This document shows positions 28,499 through 36,962 of a DNA stretch of 64,000 nucleotides, in pieces. Source of the stretch: Candidatus Microthrix subdominans (GTDB taxonomy: Bacteria; Actinomycetota; Acidimicrobiia; Acidimicrobiales; Microtrichaceae); the NCBI GenBank assembly GCA_016719385.1, contig JADJZA010000007.1:372001-436000 (forward strand), given 5' to 3'. The first letter of the stretch is position 1. Every line of letters begins with the position of its first letter. A program made the position numbers and the translations under genes. Under the pieces are notes generated by a model. That model was given only the letters and a program-made list of their open reading frames with translations, had not been told where the DNA came from and ran no database searches.

Positions 28499-28912
28499 TC
28501 AGTTGGCGCGCAGCTCGCCGCCATGCACGATCAGCGCCCAGATGACGAGGGCATCGATCACGATGATGATGATCGCCCAGAAGGGGTAGACGGGCAGCCA
28601 CAGGAAGTTGGCAATCATGCTGACGGCGGCGACGATCACTCCGAGTGTGCGAGCCAGGATGTTGCCGGTGAACAGCCCGAATCCAGCCAGCACGACGAGG
28701 GCGCCGATGATCACGTGCAGCCAGCCCCAGCCGGTGAGGTCCAGAAAGACGGCGTTGGTGTTGCCGAAAACCACCCAATTGTCGTTGAACAGTGCGATGA
28801 ACCCGTAAATGATGCTCAGCGTGCCGCCGATGAGCAGCATGGTCCCGGCAAAGTAGATCCAGCCGGTCCAGCCAGTTCGCTCCTCGGTCTGCGTCATGCG
28901 TGTGTCGGTCAT
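28499..28912 (-). CDS. DUF7144-family membrane protein
   Basis: 137 aa with four membrane helices. Begins with a charged tail, then TGWIYFAGTMLLIGGTLSII, and the pattern WGWLHVIIGALVVLAGFGL and FLWLPVYPFWAIIIIVIDA is characteristic of DUF7144, a very common actinobacterial protein of unknown role. A dyad of the 19-bp regulon (28970-28988) lies 57 bp upstream. A GGAGGAG sequence precedes the start. Confidence 0.87.
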   Translation of the reverse strand: MTDTRMTQTEERTGWTGWIYFAGTMLLIGGTLSIIYGFIALFNDNWVVFGNTNAVFLDLTGWGWLHVIIGALVVLAGFGLFTGNILARTLGVIVAAVSMIANFLWLPVYPFWAIIIIVIDALVIWALIVHGGELRAN

Positions 28913-28969
28913 GGTTTCTCCTCCGTGTTGGATACTCCTAGGACCGTAGAGACGGGGGTCGGTCTCGTC

Positions 28970-28988
28970 GTCGCCCAGATAGGGTGAT
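28970..28988. promoter_or_regulatory. 19-bp dyad, regulon site 5
   Basis: GTCGCCC-agata-GGGTGAT, 57 bp upstream of the DUF7144 start (minus strand) and overlapping the GTG of the short plus-strand gene at 28984. Same arms and same N5 spacer as sites 1-4. Confidence 0.6.
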
Positions 28989-29322
28989 CGCGCTCACATC
29001 GGCGGCCTTGCTGCGCTTCTGCCGGCGCAACGGCGCCCGGTTGCTCGACATCCCGTGGGTTCAGCCGCGCCTGTCCCCGGCCGGCGCCCGAGTGCAACAC
29101 ATGTTGCTGGTCGACCTGCTTGCCGGGTCCGAGCGAGCGTTGCCGAGTGCAACCCGGGGTCGGTGGATCGAGGGCTACTACCTGGCCGCCGAGGGCGCTG
29201 TACCCACCGATCCGACATTCCAGGCCCTGTGGTCACGCGTGTTCGCCCATGATCCCGTCGGCTTCGGTGCGATTGAGAACCCGGAAGTCGAGCCGCTCGA
29301 CCTCAGCGGCGTCGATCCGTAG
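28984..29322 (+). CDS. hypothetical protein, 112 aa
   Basis: No family recognised. The frame has the GC-rich third positions of its neighbours and looks coding. It has no signal peptide or membrane segment; the sequence is rich in Leu, Arg and Pro and ends EVEPLDLSGVDP. GTG start falls inside regulon site 5, so a later start is possible. Its last 20 bp overlap the end of acr3 on the other strand. Confidence 0.5.
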   Translation: MIALTSAALLRFCRRNGARLLDIPWVQPRLSPAGARVQHMLLVDLLAGSERALPSATRGRWIEGYYLAAEGAVPTDPTFQALWSRVFAHDPVGFGAIENPEVEPLDLSGVDP

Positions 29323-30436
29323 AGGTGGGCGGCTGCGAGGCGTCGGCGGTTGCCTGGTCGGACCGCGGGTCCGGGTAGTAGCGGCGCTTCGCCCAGAGAG
29401 CGACGTACACCAAGGCGACGAGGACGGGAACCTCGATCAGCGGGCCGATCGTGCCGGCGAGGGCTTGGCCGCTGGTGACCCCGAAGACCGAGATTGCCAC
29501 CGCTATGGCCAGCTCGAAATTGTTGCCGGCGGCAGTGAAGGCGACCGAGGCGTTGCGGTCGTAGGGGAGGCCGAGGCGGTAGCCGGAGAAGAACGACGCG
29601 AACCACATGACGGCGAAGTAGATGAGGAGCGGGACGGCGACACGGGCGACGTCGAAGGGCCGGTCGGTGATCTGTTCCCCCTGAAGCGCAAACAGGATCA
29701 CGATCGTGAACAGCAGGCCGTACAGGGCGATCGGGCCGATGCGAGGCAGGAAGCGCTGCTCGTACCATTCGGTGCCCTTGCGCTTCTCGCCCAGCATGCG
29801 CGTGAGAAACCCGGCCAAGAGCGGAATCCCCAGAAAGATCAGCACCGATCGGGCGATCTCCCACAGACCGACGTCGAGGGCCTGCGTGTCGAGGCCGAGC
29901 CAGCCGGGCAGCACGGTGAGGTAGAACCAGCCGAGCACGGAGTACATGACGATCTGAAACGCCGAGTTGATCGCAACCAGCACCGCGCCCAGCTCACTGT
30001 TGCCGCACGCCAGGTCGTTCCAGATGAGCACCATGGCGATGCAGCGGGCCAGCCCGACGATGATCAGTCCGGTGCGAAGTTCCGGCAGGTCGCCGAGGAA
30101 GACCCAGGCCAGCGTAAACATCAGGGCGGGGCCGATGACCCAGTTCATCACCAGCGACAGGCCGAGGGTGCGGTGATCGCCGAGTTGTTCGCCGATGCGA
30201 CGGTACCGGACCTTGGCCAGCACGGGGTACATCATCGCCAGCAGGCCGACGGCGATCGGCACCGAGACCGTGCCGATCGTGATCGTGTCCAGCCAGTCGT
30301 TGAGGTCGGGCAGCGCCCGCCCGAGGCCCAGCCCGGCCACCATCGCCAGGCCGATCCAGACCGGGAGGTAACGGTTGAGGGTCGACAGCCTGGTTGGGTC
30401 CGTGGATGTGGGGTCGGCCACCAACGTGTCGCTCAC
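29303..30436 (-). CDS. acr3: arsenite efflux permease of the ACR3 family
   Basis: 377 aa, ten membrane helices. The conserved ACR3 Cys is in GLARCIAMVLIWNDLACGN and the helix-break Glu in AAGNNFELAIAVAISVFG; both are needed for As(III) export in characterised members. GTG start 30436 overlaps the arsI stop (GTGA), so it is coupled to arsI. It exports arsenite, including that freed by ArsI from methylated arsenicals. Confidence 0.93.
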   Translation of the reverse strand: MSDTLVADPTSTDPTRLSTLNRYLPVWIGLAMVAGLGLGRALPDLNDWLDTITIGTVSVPIAVGLLAMMYPVLAKVRYRRIGEQLGDHRTLGLSLVMNWVIGPALMFTLAWVFLGDLPELRTGLIIVGLARCIAMVLIWNDLACGNSELGAVLVAINSAFQIVMYSVLGWFYLTVLPGWLGLDTQALDVGLWEIARSVLIFLGIPLLAGFLTRMLGEKRKGTEWYEQRFLPRIGPIALYGLLFTIVILFALQGEQITDRPFDVARVAVPLLIYFAVMWFASFFSGYRLGLPYDRNASVAFTAAGNNFELAIAVAISVFGVTSGQALAGTIGPLIEVPVLVALVYVALWAKRRYYPDPRSDQATADASQPPTSTDRRR

Positions 30437-30855
30437 TGCGGGGCGCAGCACGGCGCGCCTGCGTCCTTGGCGATGACGGTGTTGGCCATCTGTTCGGCGT
30501 CGCCGGTTTTGACGTACACCTCCCATGGTGCGCCGTCGGGATCGCCGACCCAAGTCTCGGTCTTGAGCGCATAGCAGCAGGTGGTGTCGTCCACGCCGGT
30601 GGTCTCAAGGCCGTCGTTTGTCAGACGTCCCTCGGCTGCGAGCACTTCCTCCGCTGTCTCGACCTCGACCCCGAGATGGTTCAGGGTGCCCCCGTCGTCC
30701 CCCTCGATCAGCACCAGCTTCAGCGGTGGGTCGGTAATGGCGAAGTTGGCGTAGCCCGGCCTGCGCTTGTTCACGTCGGTGTTGAACAGTTTGGAGTAGA
30801 ACTCGACCGCCTGGTCGAGGTTGGAGACGTTCAGGGCGAGCTGGACACGTGACAT
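30433..30855 (-). CDS. arsI: ArsI-type C-As lyase (glyoxalase/VOC fold)
   Basis: 140 aa. VOC metal ligands are Q5, H60 and E112 (LNHLG and WEVYVK), matching the Fe(II) site of ArsI, and the vicinal Cys pair C93-C94 (TTCCYA) is the trivalent organoarsenical site. ArsI cleaves the carbon-arsenic bond of MAs(III) and of reduced aromatic arsenicals, giving As(III). An extra CC lies near the C-terminus. CadI cadmium-induced proteins share the fold but the CC pair and the acr3 partner favour ArsI. Start 30855 follows GAGGAG. Confidence 0.92.
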   Translation of the reverse strand: MSRVQLALNVSNLDQAVEFYSKLFNTDVNKRRPGYANFAITDPPLKLVLIEGDDGGTLNHLGVEVETAEEVLAAEGRLTNDGLETTGVDDTTCCYALKTETWVGDPDGAPWEVYVKTGDAEQMANTVIAKDAGAPCCAPQ

Positions 30856-30887
30856 GGGGGCGCTCCTCGGGCGTTGGGGTGGGGTAG

Positions 30888-30938
30888 ATTGACGGTTGTC
30901 GATGTGATCATCGTACCCATACATCGACGCTCGTCAAT
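30888..30938. promoter_or_regulatory. ArsR operator region (long imperfect dyad)
   Basis: Arms at 30888-30905 (ATTGACGGTTGTCGATGT) and 30921-30938 (ACATCGACGCTCGTCAAT), complementary at 16 of 18 positions, 15-bp spacer. It covers the divergent promoters of arsI-acr3 and arsR. Each arm contains a TTGAC/GTCGA half-site typical of ArsR/SmtB boxes. Confidence 0.72.
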
Positions 30939-30974
30939 GTAAACGGGGGTCGGCGGCACGTGGGGAGGAGCTTG

Positions 30975-31316
30975 ATGAGCGCTGCCGGCCGGATTCGTGA
31001 GGACGCCCCGGCCACCTGCTGCTCGTCGGTGACGGAGGTCCCGCTGGGCGACGCCGAGGCCACCTCGCTGGCCCGGACCTACGCCGCCCTGAGCGACCCG
31101 GTCCGCCTGAGGCTCCTCAGCCTGATCGCGTCCGCTGGGGAGATGTGCTCGTGCGACCTCGTCGAGCCGCTGGCCAAGAGCCAGCCGACGGTGAGCCATC
31201 ACACCAGAATCCTGGCCGAGGCCGGTTTGATCGACGGCGACAAGCGGGGCCGCTGGGTCTATTGGAGGGTGTCGCCCAAACGGTCCAACTTCGTCAGCCA
31301 GGTACTCGGCGGCTGA
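30975..31316 (+). CDS. arsR: ArsR-family As(III)/metal repressor
   Basis: 113 aa winged-helix repressor. The DNA-reading helix is in SQPTVSHHTRILAEAGLI. Two Cys pairs could bind arsenic: C15-C16 near the N-terminus, as in the actinobacterial CgArsR type, and C58-x-C60 (EMCSCDL), the position of the E. coli ELCVCDL site. Start ATG 30975 has GGGGAGGAG 5 nt upstream. Divergent from arsI-acr3, so it probably represses both. Confidence 0.92.
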   Translation: MSAAGRIREDAPATCCSSVTEVPLGDAEATSLARTYAALSDPVRLRLLSLIASAGEMCSCDLVEPLAKSQPTVSHHTRILAEAGLIDGDKRGRWVYWRVSPKRSNFVSQVLGG

Positions 31317-31535
31317 GTGCCGCGTGCCTCGAGTCGTCCCACTTGGCGGTTGCGACATCCTGCGTCCAGCGTTGTCCCGCCAGGAACCGCTTGTCTCAAC
31401 CGGTTGGCAGGCGCAGGATGAAGTTCTCGATGACGGGACATCGGGGCAAGCGGGGGGCGGCGGCGCGTAGCACCGCTGGTTCTGCGCGCTCCGGCGTCTC
31501 CCGCCGTCGCAACAACAGAGACGGAAAGGGACATT

Positions 31536-32645
31536 ATGAACAGCGTCTTCCCATGGCGACGGCTGCTGCGTTTCGGCGCGGTTGGCTTCGCCGCCTTAGT
31601 GCTTTTCGCATGCTCGACGCCGGCACCACCGCCGGGCGGTGGCGGCCAGGGCTCGTCGGCGACGGTGCTCTTGGACGGTTTGAGTTCGCCGAAGGGCCTC
31701 GACAGCTTCTTCGGCCAGCCGATCGTCGCTCAGGGGGCATTCGGGCCTCCCGGCCCGGTCCTCTCCCACAGCCGATCTCTTTGGCACCAGCCGAAAACGA
31801 TCGAGCTGAGCGACCCGATCGGCCTGATCGATGTTGCTGCTGCTAACGACGGGTCGCTCTGGGGGCTGGGTAGCGACGCGCAGGACGGTTCTCCCCGCAT
31901 GCTCTACCGCAAGGGGGCGTTCGACCGCACGTTCCTGCCGGTGGCCGACATCACCGCCTACCAGCAGGGTGACCCGGATCCTTCCGACCTCGAAGATGAT
32001 CCCACCGAGTCGAACCCGTACGGAGTAGCTGCGTTGAGCAATGGCGACGCGCTCGTCGCCGATGCCGCCAACAACGATCTGTTGCGGATCACCCGCAGCG
32101 GTCAGATCAGCACGGTGGCTCGATTCGACACCGAGGAGATCTCAACCGATCACCTGGGTGATCCCAGCCTCCCGCCTGCGCTGCCGACCGAGGCGGTGCC
32201 GACGTCGATCGCCGTCGTGGGGCGGTGGGCCTTCGTCGGCGAGCTCAAGGGCTTCCCGTTCCGACCCGGTAGTTCGAGGGTGTGGAAGATCGACATCCGC
32301 TCCAACGGTGCGGTGTGTTCGGCCAACCCCGCCAACGCCACCAGCGGATGCTCCTCGGCGATGACGGGCTTTACCGCCATTCAGGACCTGGACATCAACC
32401 CGTGGACCGGTGAGACGTACGTGTATCAACTCGCCGCCGGGGGCGTCGGGGCCTTTGAGGAAGGTTTCGATACCGGCAACTTCCCACCCGCTGTGCTGGA
32501 GAAGGTGTCGCGCGGCGGCGTCCGCACCGAGCTGGTCCCAGGGCAGCTGAGCCAGCCGGGCGGCGTCGACGTCGGCCCCTTTGGCACGGTCCACGTGACC
32601 GACGGGGTCTTCGGCAACGGACGGTTGTTGCGTATCAGCGGCTGA
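31536..32645 (+). CDS. ScyD/ScyE-family lipoprotein (beta-propeller)
   Basis: 369 aa. Signal peptide with lipobox LFAC at residues 23-26, then a Gly/Pro linker. The rest has NHL-like repeats (LIDVAAANDGSLWGLG, PYGVAALSNGDALVADAANN, PGGVDVGPFGTVHVTDG), a beta-propeller of the ScyD/ScyE type. In cyanobacteria these proteins lie in scytonemin clusters; most actinobacterial members have no known role. It is probably anchored outside the membrane. The terminator at 32683 follows it. Confidence 0.85.
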   Translation: MNSVFPWRRLLRFGAVGFAALVLFACSTPAPPPGGGGQGSSATVLLDGLSSPKGLDSFFGQPIVAQGAFGPPGPVLSHSRSLWHQPKTIELSDPIGLIDVAAANDGSLWGLGSDAQDGSPRMLYRKGAFDRTFLPVADITAYQQGDPDPSDLEDDPTESNPYGVAALSNGDALVADAANNDLLRITRSGQISTVARFDTEEISTDHLGDPSLPPALPTEAVPTSIAVVGRWAFVGELKGFPFRPGSSRVWKIDIRSNGAVCSANPANATSGCSSAMTGFTAIQDLDINPWTGETYVYQLAAGGVGAFEEGFDTGNFPPAVLEKVSRGGVRTELVPGQLSQPGGVDVGPFGTVHVTDGVFGNGRLLRISG

Positions 32646-32682
32646 CGGTCGCAGGCCAACGCAGCCACGCGGTCTGGCATCA

Positions 32683-32709
32683 GGGGGCGCTCCAAGTGGG
32701 AGCGCCCCC
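32683..32709. terminator. intrinsic-type terminator
   Basis: GGGGGCGCTCC, AAGTG loop, GGAGCGCCCCC: a perfect 11-bp stem 38 bp after the ScyD-like stop codon. Only a weak tail follows. Confidence 0.8.
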
Positions 32710-32743
32710 GAGCGCCGGATCGCTCGAACGTTAGAGTCGGCGG

Positions 32744-34288
32744 GTGCGCGTCGACCCGGCAGCCCACGAGCGCCGCTGGTGGGCGCTCGGGGTGCTCACC
32801 CTTCCCGTGCTGATCATCTCGATGGACTCGACGATCCTGGGGTTCGCCGTTCCTCAGCTCAGCGAGGCGCTGCAGCCGTCGAGTTCTCAGCTGCTGTGGA
32901 TCGTCGACATCTATTCATTCGTCCTCGCAGGGCTCCTGATCACGATGGGTTCGCTGGGGGATCGCATCGGCCGGCGACGTCTCCTCGTCGCCGGCGCCGT
33001 TGCGTTCAGCGCCGCGTCGCTGTTGGCGGCGTTCGCCACCGACGCCAACATGCTGATCGGTGCCCGCGCTCTGCTCGGTGTGGCGGGGGCGACGCTGATG
33101 CCATCGACGTTGTCGTTGCTGCGCAACGTCTTCATCGATCCGCGCGAGCGGCAGACGGCGATCGCGCTGTGGGCAACCGCCTTTGCGGCGGGCACGGCCC
33201 TCGGCCCGATCGTCGGAGGGTTTCTCCTTGAGCACTACTGGTGGGGTTCGGTGTTCACCGTCGGGATTCCGGTGACCGCCCTCCTGGCGGTGTTGGCGCC
33301 TCGGCTCGTTCCCGAATCGAAGGACCCCAACCCAGGGGCATTCGATTTGGTGAGCGCCGGTCTGTCGATGGTGGCGATGCTTCCCACCGTCTTTGCGGTC
33401 AAGCTGGTCGCCGAGCGTGGTTGGTCGGCCAGTGCGATGGTCGCGTTGACGATCGGCATCACCGCCGGGGTCGTGTTCGTCCGGCGTCAGCGTCGTCTCG
33501 TCGATCCGATGATCGACGTCTCGCTCTTCGCCGTGCCGAAGTTCCGCATGGCGGTGACCGGCAACCTCGTCGCGTGTTTCGGCTTCGCCGGCACGATGTT
33601 CTTCGTCACCCAGCACCTTCAGCTCGTCGTCGGCATGTCTCCGCTCCGGGCCGGCGTTCAGTTGTTGCCGGCGGTCGCCGCCACCATCGTCTTCATGCTT
33701 CTGGCCCCGGTCGCTGCCCGCCGGTGGGGTCCCTTTGCCGTCATCGCCGCCGGGCTCGGGTGCGGCGCCGTCGGGTTTGTGTTGCTGGCACAGGTGGGTG
33801 CCGACGGGTCGACGGCGATCGTCACCGCAGCGGTCATCGTGCTCAACGCCGGTCTCGGTGCGGCGATGACCGTCGCCGTCGACGGCATCATGGCCGCCAT
33901 CCCCGCCGAGCGTGCCGGTGCCGGTGCGTCCGTGTCGGAGACCGCCAACGAGCTCGGCATCGCCCTCGGCACGGCCGTGCTCGGCAGCATCATGATTGCG
34001 GTGTATCGCGCCAACCTGGGCTCGCCGACAGGCATCGGCCCCAACGATCTCGCCGATGCCCGCGAGACACTCGGGGCTGCGGTCTCAGCGTCGGAACGTT
34101 TGGGCGATCCAGCCGGCCCGGCGCTGCTGGAGGCGGCACGCGGAGCGTTTGTCGACGGGGTTCGTACCGCATCCCTGGTCGCCGTCGTCGCATTGGCCGT
34201 GGTCGCTGCGTGGGCGCTTCGCTCTCGTCTGGCCGATAGCCCGAAGGACGCAACCGCCCCCAGCGTCCCAACAGCAGCCCAACGCTGA
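32744..34288 (+). CDS. MFS drug exporter, DHA2 (14-helix) family
   Basis: 514 aa. MFS motif A GSLGDRIGRRRLL (about 66-78), LDSTILGFAVPQL-like first helix (MDSTILGFAVPQLSEAL, about 27-43) and motif C region AGTALGPIVGG identify an EmrB/QacA-type proton antiporter. The many hydrophobic stretches fit 14 helices. It is not linked to a local regulator, so the substrate cannot be inferred. GTG start at 32744. Confidence 0.9.
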   Translation: MRVDPAAHERRWWALGVLTLPVLIISMDSTILGFAVPQLSEALQPSSSQLLWIVDIYSFVLAGLLITMGSLGDRIGRRRLLVAGAVAFSAASLLAAFATDANMLIGARALLGVAGATLMPSTLSLLRNVFIDPRERQTAIALWATAFAAGTALGPIVGGFLLEHYWWGSVFTVGIPVTALLAVLAPRLVPESKDPNPGAFDLVSAGLSMVAMLPTVFAVKLVAERGWSASAMVALTIGITAGVVFVRRQRRLVDPMIDVSLFAVPKFRMAVTGNLVACFGFAGTMFFVTQHLQLVVGMSPLRAGVQLLPAVAATIVFMLLAPVAARRWGPFAVIAAGLGCGAVGFVLLAQVGADGSTAIVTAAVIVLNAGLGAAMTVAVDGIMAAIPAERAGAGASVSETANELGIALGTAVLGSIMIAVYRANLGSPTGIGPNDLADARETLGAAVSASERLGDPAGPALLEAARGAFVDGVRTASLVAVVALAVVAAWALRSRLADSPKDATAPSVPTAAQR

Positions 34289-34358
34289 CCGTGCCGTTTG
34301 CGCCTCGGCAGGCCGATCGGAGTGCCGGGGCGGAGGGCCCGCTCGGTACAGTCGAGCG

Positions 34359-35933
34359 GTGACCGCACCGGCCTCATCCCACGACGACGACCTGCGGGCG
34401 CAGCTGCTCGACGCCACCGACCTCCTTCGGCGGGTCGCCGGGTCGAAGGACCTGCTGGCCTCACTGTCGGTTGAGGAACGCACTGCGCTGTTGAACGCCG
34501 CGGGTGATGTGTTCTGTGGCGATGCCGACGAACGCCGCTTGCGGGTCAAGGCTCGGCGCAAGGCCCAGCGGGCCGAGAAGCTCCGCCGCGACGACGACGT
34601 GCTCGCCGGCACCGGTATCCGCACCCTGCGGGCCAAGCCGGTGTTCACGACGCCCAACGTATTCCCACCTGTTGGCTTCGAGCAGGCCGACGTGGCTGAT
34701 GCCCGCTTCCGCGAGACCGTCGAGCCTCAGCACTGTTATGTGTGTAAGGCCAAGTACTCCCGCGTTCACCACTTCTACGACCAGCTGTGCCCCGACTGCG
34801 CCGCCTTCAACTACGCCAAGCGCAGCGAGACCGCCGACCTGTCGGGCACGGTGGCGCTGCTCACCGGGGGTCGGGTCAAGATCGGCTACCAGGCGGGCAT
34901 CAAGCTGTTGCGCTGCGGCGCCGAGCTGATCGTCGCCACCCGCTTCCCCCGCGATGCCGCGGCCCGCTACGCCGCCGAGGCGGACTTCGCCGAGTGGGGC
35001 GACAACCTGGAGATCATCGGCCTGGACCTGCGGCACACGCCCAGCGTCGAGGCGTTCTGCTCCCACGTGCTCCAGACCAGGGACCGGCTCGATTTCATCG
35101 TCAACAACGCGTGTCAGACCGTCCGCCGACCCTCGGACTTCTACAGCCACATGATGGAGGGGGAGACCGCCGCACTCGAGTCGTTGTCGCCGGACGTGCT
35201 GGCGCTGGTCGGGGCCTACGAGGGGCTTCGCCGCTACGAGATGCTGCCGGCCGACCCGACCGGCGCAGCGTTGGCGACGGCCGAACCCGAAGGTGCTTCC
35301 TCAGCGGTAGCGGGACTGACGCAGGCCGCCGAGCTGTCGCAGGTGCCGCTGTTGCCCGACGAGCACCGCACCGGCGACGACACCCGGGAGGCGTTGTTTC
35401 CCGAGGGTCGTCTCGATCAGGACCTTCAGCAGGTCGACCTGCGGGATCGCAACTCGTGGCGCCTCCTGCTCCACGAGGTGTCGTCGGTCGAGTTGCTCGA
35501 GACCCAGCTGGTCAACGCGATCGCGCCGTTCGTGATCAACGCCCGGCTTCGGCCGCTGCTGGAGGCCGCCCCGGGCGCGCACCAGCACGTCGTCAACGTC
35601 TCGGCGGTGGAGGGTCAGTTCTACCGGCGCTTCAAGACGACCAAGCACCCCCACACCAACATGGCCAAGGCGGCGCTCAACATGATGACCCGTACCTCAG
35701 CCACCGACTTTCACGACTCCGGCATCCACATGAACAGCGTCGACACCGGCTGGGTGTCCGACGAGGATCCGGTTGCCAAGGCCGACGAGAAGCGGGCCGA
35801 GCACCGCTTTCATCCCCCGCTCGACATCGTCGACGGCGCAGCGCGCATCGTCGACCCGATCATCGACGGGATGAACACCGGCACCCACGTATGGGGACAG
35901 TTCCTCAAGGACTACCGGCCCACCGACTGGTAG
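34359..35933 (+). CDS. SDR-family oxidoreductase with Cys-rich N-terminal domain
   Basis: 524 aa, twice the size of a normal SDR. Residues 1-110 are helical and Arg-rich; about 122-145 hold CYVCKAKYSRVHHFYDQLCP and a further DC, a CxxC-HH-CxxC pattern that could bind zinc. The Rossmann part begins TADLSGTVALLTGGRVKIGY (about 155), with NNACQT in place of NNAG. The expected YxxxK reads FKTTKHPHTNMAKAAL: there is no clear catalytic Tyr at its usual place. Similar two-part proteins exist in fungi and actinobacteria without assigned role. GTG start chosen at 34359 (MTAPASSHDD). Confidence 0.8.
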   Translation: MTAPASSHDDDLRAQLLDATDLLRRVAGSKDLLASLSVEERTALLNAAGDVFCGDADERRLRVKARRKAQRAEKLRRDDDVLAGTGIRTLRAKPVFTTPNVFPPVGFEQADVADARFRETVEPQHCYVCKAKYSRVHHFYDQLCPDCAAFNYAKRSETADLSGTVALLTGGRVKIGYQAGIKLLRCGAELIVATRFPRDAAARYAAEADFAEWGDNLEIIGLDLRHTPSVEAFCSHVLQTRDRLDFIVNNACQTVRRPSDFYSHMMEGETAALESLSPDVLALVGAYEGLRRYEMLPADPTGAALATAEPEGASSAVAGLTQAAELSQVPLLPDEHRTGDDTREALFPEGRLDQDLQQVDLRDRNSWRLLLHEVSSVELLETQLVNAIAPFVINARLRPLLEAAPGAHQHVVNVSAVEGQFYRRFKTTKHPHTNMAKAALNMMTRTSATDFHDSGIHMNSVDTGWVSDEDPVAKADEKRAEHRFHPPLDIVDGAARIVDPIIDGMNTGTHVWGQFLKDYRPTDW

Positions 35934-35968
35934 GCCATCGCCTCGAGCCCACACCGCCTTGGGGAGCC

Positions 35969-36085
35969 GCCGAACTCGGGAGTGCGGGGCGCGCTCTGGC
36001 GGTTGTTTCAGCTCCCGACTTTGGGTGGGGGATGCCGAACTCGGGAGTGCGGGGCGCGCTCTGGCGGTTGTTTCAGCTCCCGACT
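35969..36085. repeat. 52-bp tandem repeat, pair A
   Basis: Two identical 52-bp units (35969-36020 and 36034-36085), period 65 bp. Unit begins GCCGAACTCGGGAGTGCGGG and ends GTTTCAGCTCCCGACT. TCGGGAG and CTCCCGA inside each unit can pair as a stem of 7 bp. It lies in the gap between the SDR and the SCO6745 gene. Confidence 0.9.
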
Positions 36086-36129
36086 ACGGACCAGCGAGAA
36101 CGGCGGGTGCAGGGATACCCTCGCTTGCT

Positions 36130-36882
36130 ATGAGCAACATGACCGACGACTCACCATCCACGCAGGCGTCGAGGGACTCTGCCGACGACATCGGTGCCAT
36201 CGGCGCAATGTTCATGCTGGACATGGACAACTATGTCGCAGCGGCATCCGTGGGATATGAGGGCCTGGCGTTCTACTTCGGCGGACGCGGGGGAGTGCTG
36301 GGTGACGTGCCCGTCGACGACGTGGTTGAGGCGTTCTGCTTCTTTCCAGCCGCATCGGTGGAGGCTGGCTGGACGCAGGCGGCCACGGTCGAAAGCCGGC
36401 ACGAATCGGCAGTGCGCTTTGCCCAGGCCGCCCAGACCTGGGCCGCAAAACACCTGCCGGACGACGGGGTTGACTACGAGCGAACCGCTGCGCTGGCAGG
36501 CAGGGTCGTTGCTGCCGCAGACGCTGGGACGACCACCATCTTCGACGGGTGGCGTCGCCTGCCCGAGCCCGAGTCGGTGCGTGAACTCGCTGTACATCGG
36601 GTGAACGCCCTACGCGAACTGCGCTTCGCCTGTCATGTCGCCGAGGTGCGTCGGAGCGGTCTCGATCCGTACGTTGCGTTCATGGTCAAGTCGCCGGGCA
36701 TGGCCGACGTTTTCGGGTGGCCCGAACCGCGACCCACACCGAGCGAGGCAGACCGCCAAGCCTGGGCCGAGGCCGAAGCGGCCACCGATCGCGCCTTTGG
36801 AGCCGATCTAGCGGTGCTCAACCCTGACGAGCTGACCGAATTTGTCGCCCTGCTGGCGTCCATGCGGGCAGCCATCAGCTAA
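36130..36882 (+). CDS. SCO6745-family protein
   Basis: 250 aa, mostly helical. The N-terminal pattern VAAASVGYEGLAFYFGGRGG, then LGDVPVDDVVEAFCFF, matches the SCO6745 family, which is found in actinobacteria with no assigned activity (a DinB-like or HTH-like helical fold is suspected). The gene stands alone and is flanked on both sides by copies of the same 52-bp repeat. No clear promoter can be named. Confidence 0.75.
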   Translation: MSNMTDDSPSTQASRDSADDIGAIGAMFMLDMDNYVAAASVGYEGLAFYFGGRGGVLGDVPVDDVVEAFCFFPAASVEAGWTQAATVESRHESAVRFAQAAQTWAAKHLPDDGVDYERTAALAGRVVAAADAGTTTIFDGWRRLPEPESVRELAVHRVNALRELRFACHVAEVRRSGLDPYVAFMVKSPGMADVFGWPEPRPTPSEADRQAWAEAEAATDRAFGADLAVLNPDELTEFVALLASMRAAIS

Positions 36883-36962
36883 CCGGCTCATCGACTGCGG
36901 GCTGACCGACTCATCGACTGCGGGGCTCATTGACGGTGGGGCTGAGGCGGGTCGGCTCCACG

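Noticed and set aside
29120..30574. 484-aa plus-strand frame opposite acr3-arsI
   Set aside because: Shadow of two certain genes on the minus strand.
31317..31535. Gap before the ScyD-like gene as a riboswitch or small gene
   Set aside because: Only a 9-bp inverted repeat (CATCCTGCG / CGCAGGATG at 31356 and 31412) with a long loop; no conserved riboswitch feature or convincing frame.
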